DNA from: Candidatus Methanomethylophilaceae archaeon
Lineage (GTDB): Archaea > Thermoplasmatota > Thermoplasmata > Methanomassiliicoccales > Methanomethylophilaceae
Direction: 5' to 3'
Length of the DNA stretch: 37,204 bases
Assembly: GCA_007117455.1 (NCBI GenBank)
Contig: SKGM01000069.1
Location: forward strand, 1-37,204
Part shown: piece after piece, positions 33,582-37,204 of the stretch
Layout: each line of letters begins with the position of its first letter
How positions within the stretch are numbered: position 1 is the stretch's first letter
Notes under the pieces: model-generated
What the model saw: only the letters and a program-made list of their open reading frames with translations
Databases searched by the model: none
What the model was told of the DNA's origin: nothing
Translations under genes and position numbers: made by a program

Positions 33582-34572
33582 TAACAGCACCATCCGATAC
33601 AATGAGAGATTGGAGGTCAAGAATTATCTACCCGAGATGGGAAAAGACCAGTTGGCGGAGAAGATATGGTACGGTCTTCAGTCGACACCTAAGAGCATCC
33701 CTTCGATGTTCTTCTATGATACCGAGGGGTCGAAGATATATGAGAGGATAACCGAGCTTCCCGAGTATTATCCGCCACAGGTTGAGAAGTCCCTCATACC
33801 ATTTGCAGCAGACGCACTGGCGCAACATCTTGTGGGGTCCGATGTGATCGAGTTGGGTAGCGGCGACTGCTCCAAGATCTCGATCTTCCTGGACCATGTG
33901 CCGACCGAGACCCTGCAGGGCCTCAGGTACATACCCGTGGATTTCAGCCTCTCGGCCATCGTTGACTCTGCATACTGTCTACAATCCAGATATTCGGACA
34001 TCGATATCATGGGAGTGGTCGGTGATTTCCTCAGCCACCTGTCCTTCCTTCCTAATGACAAACGCAAACTATTCATCTTCTTCGGAAGCACGATAGGCAA
34101 TCTGGAAAGGCATGATGCACTTTCATTCTGTGAACAGTTGGCCCAATCCATGTCTCCCGATGACCTTTTCCTGATGGGGTTCGACATGGTCAAGGATCGT
34201 GACGTTTTGAATAAGGCTTACAATGATGGTGAAGGGGTCACCGCGGAGTTCAACAGGAACATAATCAATGTCGTCAACTCCCTACTCGGAACCGATCTCG
34301 ATCCCATGGCTTTCGAACACGTCGCCTTTTTCAACGAGAGTGAATCCCGCATAGAGATGCACCTTAAGGCACTGAACGACTTGGTAACCATCACTTCGGA
34401 TGGAAAGAGACTTCAAATCGAAGAGGGTGAGATGATACACACCGAGAATTCATACAAGTTCACACTGGATGGTATGAAAGACATGGTGGAGGACAGCGGC
34501 CTGATGCTGGAAAGGGTATTCAGTGATGACAAGGGCTGGTTCTCGTTAGGCATCTTCAGGAAGAAGAGGTAG
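33571..34572 (+). CDS. eanA: L-histidine N-alpha-methyltransferase (EgtD/EanA family)
   Basis: This 333-aa SAM-dependent enzyme should trimethylate histidine to hercynine, the first step of ergothioneine synthesis. Visible EgtD-family blocks are MFFYDTEGSKIYERITELPEYYPP (split here by me at FYDTEGS and LPEYYPP), the SAM loop IELGSGDCSK, YIPVDFS, FFGSTIGNLE, and KAYNDGEGVTAEFNRN. Near the C-terminus is HTENSYKF, with Glu292 and Ser294 matching the Glu and Ser that bind the histidine substrate in mycobacterial EgtD. The length agrees with the family (about 320-330). GGGAGG at 33561-33566 precedes the ATG, which lies inside the end of eanB. No EgtB or OvoA-type iron oxygenase is present nearby, which favours the anaerobic route. 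Confidence 0.9.
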   Translation: MDFDNSTIRYNERLEVKNYLPEMGKDQLAEKIWYGLQSTPKSIPSMFFYDTEGSKIYERITELPEYYPPQVEKSLIPFAADALAQHLVGSDVIELGSGDCSKISIFLDHVPTETLQGLRYIPVDFSLSAIVDSAYCLQSRYSDIDIMGVVGDFLSHLSFLPNDKRKLFIFFGSTIGNLERHDALSFCEQLAQSMSPDDLFLMGFDMVKDRDVLNKAYNDGEGVTAEFNRNIINVVNSLLGTDLDPMAFEHVAFFNESESRIEMHLKALNDLVTITSDGKRLQIEEGEMIHTENSYKFTLDGMKDMVEDSGLMLERVFSDDKGWFSLGIFRKKR

Positions 34573-34578
34573 ACCCGG

Positions 34579-35793
34579 ATGCTGGATGTGGATAGGGTCA
34601 GGGCGGATTTTCCCATATTGGGGACAAAGGTCAACGGCCGTTCTTTGGTCTATTTCGACAATTCCGCCACTGCCCAGAAGCCCGTTCAGGTCATGGATGC
34701 GGTGAGGGAGGCCTATATGGTCCACAACAGCAACATCCATCGCGGTGTCCATCATCTCAGTGATGTGATGAGCGGATTGTACGAGGATGCTCGGAACAAG
34801 GTAGCGAAATTCATCAACGCCCGTGAGGAGGAGGTGTTGTTCACTGCCGGCACGACCCAAGGAATCAACATGCTGGCCGCCTGCCTCGCTGAATCAGAGA
34901 TCGGGAAAGGGGATGTGGTGTTGCTATCAGAGATGGAACACCACTCCAACATAATACCCTGGCAGATGGCCTGTGCAAAGGTCGGTGCCAGCATAAGGGT
35001 CCTGCCCATCAAGGACGATGGGTCCATATCGATTGATGGCCTGAGCGATATCTTGGATGAAAAGGTCAAACTCCTGGCAATCAGTCAGGTCTCCAATGTA
35101 TTAGGGATGGTGAATCCCATCAAAAAGATAACCCAGGCCTGTCATGAGAATGGTACCCTTGTGATGGTTGACGGCGCCCAGTCCGTGCCTCATCTCAAGA
35201 CCGATGTCAAGGAGCTGGATTGTGATTTCCTGGTTTTCAGTGGCCACAAGCTCCATGCAGAGACCGGGATCGGCGTACTATTCGGTAAGAAGGATCTATT
35301 GGAAGAACTGCCTCCCACACAAGGTGGGGGAGGGATGGTCGATAAGGTCACCATGACCTCCTCCACCTACGCTGAGGTACCGCAGCGCTTCGAATCCGGA
35401 ACACCGAATTACGTGGGGGCCATAAGTCTGGCGGCAGCCATCGATTACATGATGTCCCTGGGCATGGACGATATAATCGAGCATGAGAAGGTTCTGAACG
35501 GGGAGATGATGCGGAGCCTGGGTCGCATCGAGGGCGTTACAGTTTATGGCGACGGAGCTGAGAGATGCCCGATATACTCCTTCAACATCCGAGGCCTCCA
35601 CCCGTATGACATCGGTCAGATACTGGATAAGATGGGTATTGCCGTAAGGACCGGTAACCATTGCGCCCAGCCCCTGATGGCCCGATTGGGTATAAGCGGG
35701 ACCGTGCGGGCAAGCCTGTCATTCTACAACACCGTGGAGGAGATATCTGACTTCATCGACGGTTTGGAGAAAGCCGTCAGCATATTGGAGTGA
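34579..35793 (+). CDS. sufS: SufS-type (group II) cysteine desulfurase
   Basis: This 404-aa pyridoxal-phosphate enzyme converts cysteine to alanine and holds the sulfur as a persulfide. The PLP lysine is in FSGHKLHAETGIG (Lys224, after His223), the cofactor-stacking histidine is in EMEHHSN, and the catalytic cysteine is in RTGNHCAQPLM (Cys362), the short-loop arrangement typical of group II enzymes that need a SufE/SufU partner. It starts 6 nt after the eanA stop, with AGAGGT overlapping that stop, and overlaps the sufE-like gene by 4 nt. No SufB, C, D or IscU scaffold gene lies beside it, so the sulfur is probably destined for the neighbouring rhodanese rather than only for Fe-S clusters. 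That last point is inference. Confidence 0.93.
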   Translation: MLDVDRVRADFPILGTKVNGRSLVYFDNSATAQKPVQVMDAVREAYMVHNSNIHRGVHHLSDVMSGLYEDARNKVAKFINAREEEVLFTAGTTQGINMLAACLAESEIGKGDVVLLSEMEHHSNIIPWQMACAKVGASIRVLPIKDDGSISIDGLSDILDEKVKLLAISQVSNVLGMVNPIKKITQACHENGTLVMVDGAQSVPHLKTDVKELDCDFLVFSGHKLHAETGIGVLFGKKDLLEELPPTQGGGGMVDKVTMTSSTYAEVPQRFESGTPNYVGAISLAAAIDYMMSLGMDDIIEHEKVLNGEMMRSLGRIEGVTVYGDGAERCPIYSFNIRGLHPYDIGQILDKMGIAVRTGNHCAQPLMARLGISGTVRASLSFYNTVEEISDFIDGLEKAVSILE

Positions 35794-36215
35794 TCAACCT
35801 GAACATAGCTGACATCGATCGGAATATAACTGAGGAGTTCTCAAAGGCTAGCGACTGGTTCGAACTCTATGAGATGATCATCGCATCCGGTAAGGCAATC
35901 CAAGGCCTAGCCGATGAGGATAGGACAGAAGAGAACGCGGTGCCTGGTTGTCAGTCCAATGTATGGTTGAAGACCGGACTCGAGGATGGAAGGATGATGA
36001 TAACAGCCGATAGCGACGCATCGATAACCCGCGGCATCCTCTCCTTGGTACTGAGGGTCTTGGATGGTCAGAGGCCACAGGACATCCTTGACGCAGAATT
36101 GCGATTTCTGGATGACATCGGACTCAGGACCAACCTCTCACCCTCCAGAAGCGATGGTCTCAATTCGATAATCCATCGTATCAAGGAATCCGCAAGGATG
36201 ATGATTGAGACCTGA
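35790..36215 (+). CDS. sufE: SufE-family sulfur acceptor protein
   Basis: This 141-aa protein matches SufE/CsdE in length and layout: FSKASDWFELYEMII near the start, the acceptor-cysteine loop VPGCQSNVWL (Cys54), then ITADSDASITRGILSLVL and FLDDIGLRTNLSPSRSDG. SufE takes persulfide sulfur from SufS and passes it on. The start is taken as GTG at 35790, overlapping the sufS stop (GTGA), because no ATG exists before residue 28. SufE proteins are much commoner in bacteria than archaea, so the sufSE pair may have been acquired. It is the last gene of the ean-suf unit, and a hairpin-forming sequence follows. Confidence 0.88.
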   Translation: MINLNIADIDRNITEEFSKASDWFELYEMIIASGKAIQGLADEDRTEENAVPGCQSNVWLKTGLEDGRMMITADSDASITRGILSLVLRVLDGQRPQDILDAELRFLDDIGLRTNLSPSRSDGLNSIIHRIKESARMMIET

Positions 36216-36228
36216 GAAGGATATTTTT

Positions 36229-36246
36229 GTATAGTTATCACTATAC
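36229..36246. promoter_or_regulatory. Dyad after the ean-suf cluster
   Basis: GTATAGT-TATC-ACTATAC is a perfect inverted repeat with 7-bp arms, 13 nt after the sufE stop. Five T lie before it and a T-rich stretch after it (ATTTATTTTC). It could be part of a terminator or an operator for the next gene. Confidence 0.4.
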
Positions 36247-36375
36247 CTAATTTATTTTCTGTAATAACGTAACATACAACATATTTATCATGTAATTCAT
36301 ACTAGTTAGAAATTAATGCTCAATCTTATCATATGGGTGATAGAATCAGTTAATTCACAGTAAGGCCTCTATCAT

Positions 36376-37125
36376 ATGATGAGGGATCTTTCTGAAAGTA
36401 TAGCTTCTTCGATGGGTTGTAGTGAGGATGCGTTACCATATCTCGATTACATACTCCAGGACCTCAGAACCTTGGGCAGCAATCCCGACATCATCCTGAA
36501 TACGATAAAGGAATTTTTTGCCAACCCCTCTGAACTACGACTGTTGGATGTCGGATGTGGAAAGGGATCATGCACGGTCGAAGCAGCTAAGGAGGGTATC
36601 GATTGTGTTGGGATCGACGCCATGGAGCCATTCATCGATGAAGCAAGGTCAAACGCTTCAGTATCAGGTGTGATGGGGAAATGTGAATTCATACAGGGAG
36701 ATGCTGGAACCGTATTGAAGACTCTAGGGTCATTCGATGTCGTTCTTCTAGGTTCAGTCGGTCCCATACTCGGGGAATTGGAAGATTCCTTGAATATGAT
36801 CAGGGGCCATGTAAGGGATGACGGCATCTTGATATTGGATGAGGGCAGGGTCGTCGATATTCAGGAGATCATGGATATTTCAGAAAGATGTGGTTTTACT
36901 TTGGTCAGAGAATGCCTGCATGATCCTTCTGGATTCCACTCAGAGTATGATGAGGAACTTACCAATATCGAGAAGAGGTGCCAAGAGCTGATAAGAGAAC
37001 TCCCTCATAAAGCAAATGTATTCTTGAATTATCTAGAATCCCAGAAGGAGGAGTATGAATTTTTGAAGACCTCCTTCATCAATTCGACCATGGTTTTCAA
37101 ACCAACGAGGAAAGAATGCGTATAA
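36376..37125 (+). CDS. Class I SAM-dependent methyltransferase, substrate unknown
   Basis: This 249-aa protein has a Rossmann-type methyltransferase core: LLDVGCGKGSCTVEAA (motif I, about residues 55-70), the acidic GIDAMEPF after the second strand, FIQGDAGTV, and FDVVLLGSVGPIL for motif II. After the core comes a helical, charged C-terminal part (YDEELTNIEKRCQELIREL). An N-terminal helical segment (SSMGCSEDALPYLDYILQDL) precedes it. No substrate motif was recognised. It is separated from the ean-suf cluster by 160 nt of AT-rich DNA, so it is probably transcribed on its own. No clear ribosome-binding sequence precedes the start; ATG at 36379 is an equal alternative. Confidence 0.75.
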   Translation: MMRDLSESIASSMGCSEDALPYLDYILQDLRTLGSNPDIILNTIKEFFANPSELRLLDVGCGKGSCTVEAAKEGIDCVGIDAMEPFIDEARSNASVSGVMGKCEFIQGDAGTVLKTLGSFDVVLLGSVGPILGELEDSLNMIRGHVRDDGILILDEGRVVDIQEIMDISERCGFTLVRECLHDPSGFHSEYDEELTNIEKRCQELIRELPHKANVFLNYLESQKEEYEFLKTSFINSTMVFKPTRKECV

Positions 37126-37204
37126 TCGGCCCTACCAAACGACCAGAATCAATTGTGAATGTATCAACCTATAATAATAAACATGTTATCGAAACTATAT
37201 TTAA

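Noticed and set aside
33571-34572. EgtD-like gene as part of an aerobic ergothioneine (EgtB) or ovothiol (OvoA) pathway
   Set aside because: No sulfoxide synthase (EgtB/OvoA) gene is present in the window; the neighbour is an EanB-like rhodanese instead.

Overview
The window reads as a piece of an archaeal chromosome. It opens with the C-terminal part of a thermosome (group II chaperonin) gene and continues into a complete archaellum operon of the euryarchaeal arlB-arlCE-arlF-G-H-I-J type. It also has archaeal TATA boxes placed about 25 nt before genes, several of them apparently leaderless. The mix of archaellum genes, a gingipain-like surface protease, very large NosD/Ig/PKD surface proteins and compact serine recombinases fits a Thermoplasmatota archaeon, possibly an anaerobic sediment lineage such as the Thermoprofundales/MBG-D type. 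That placement is inference from gene content, not from a marker phylogeny. All supported genes are on the + strand; coding DNA is GC-rich and spacers are clearly AT-rich.

Region 1 (1-24063): the thermosome fragment ends in a T-rich stretch, followed by one promoter (TATA at 786-792, with a perfect dyad at 801-813). From there nine genes run with overlaps or tiny gaps: archaellin, ArlC/E-like, ArlF, ArlG, ArlH, ArlI, ArlJ, a 1664-aa membrane-anchored C25 (gingipain-like) peptidase and a 3911-aa beta-helix/Ig-like surface protein. The last two start 4 nt inside and 8 nt after the preceding gene, so they look like part of the archaellum transcription unit (about 23 kb). ArlH carries an arginine in place of the Walker A lysine.

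Region 2 (24064-31243): two paralogous small serine recombinases, each immediately downstream of a large surface-protein gene. Between them lies an AT-rich gene-free stretch of about 770 nt and a 1513-aa PKD-repeat surface protein with an unrecognised 450-residue N-terminal region. Promoter spacing suggests that both recombinases and the PKD protein are made from leaderless mRNAs.

Region 3 (31244-37204): a six-helix membrane protein, then a tight four-gene cluster encoding a three-domain rhodanese resembling EanB, an EgtD/EanA-type histidine methyltransferase, a SufS-type cysteine desulfurase and a SufE-type sulfur acceptor. Together these can be read as an oxygen-independent ergothioneine pathway: EanA trimethylates histidine to hercynine, SufS and SufE mobilise cysteine sulfur as persulfide, and EanB transfers sulfur to the imidazole ring. 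A separate SAM-dependent methyltransferase closes the window.

The most interesting parts are the ean-suf cluster with a built-in sulfur supply, the archaellum operon extended by a protease and a giant surface protein, and the surface-protein/recombinase pairs.
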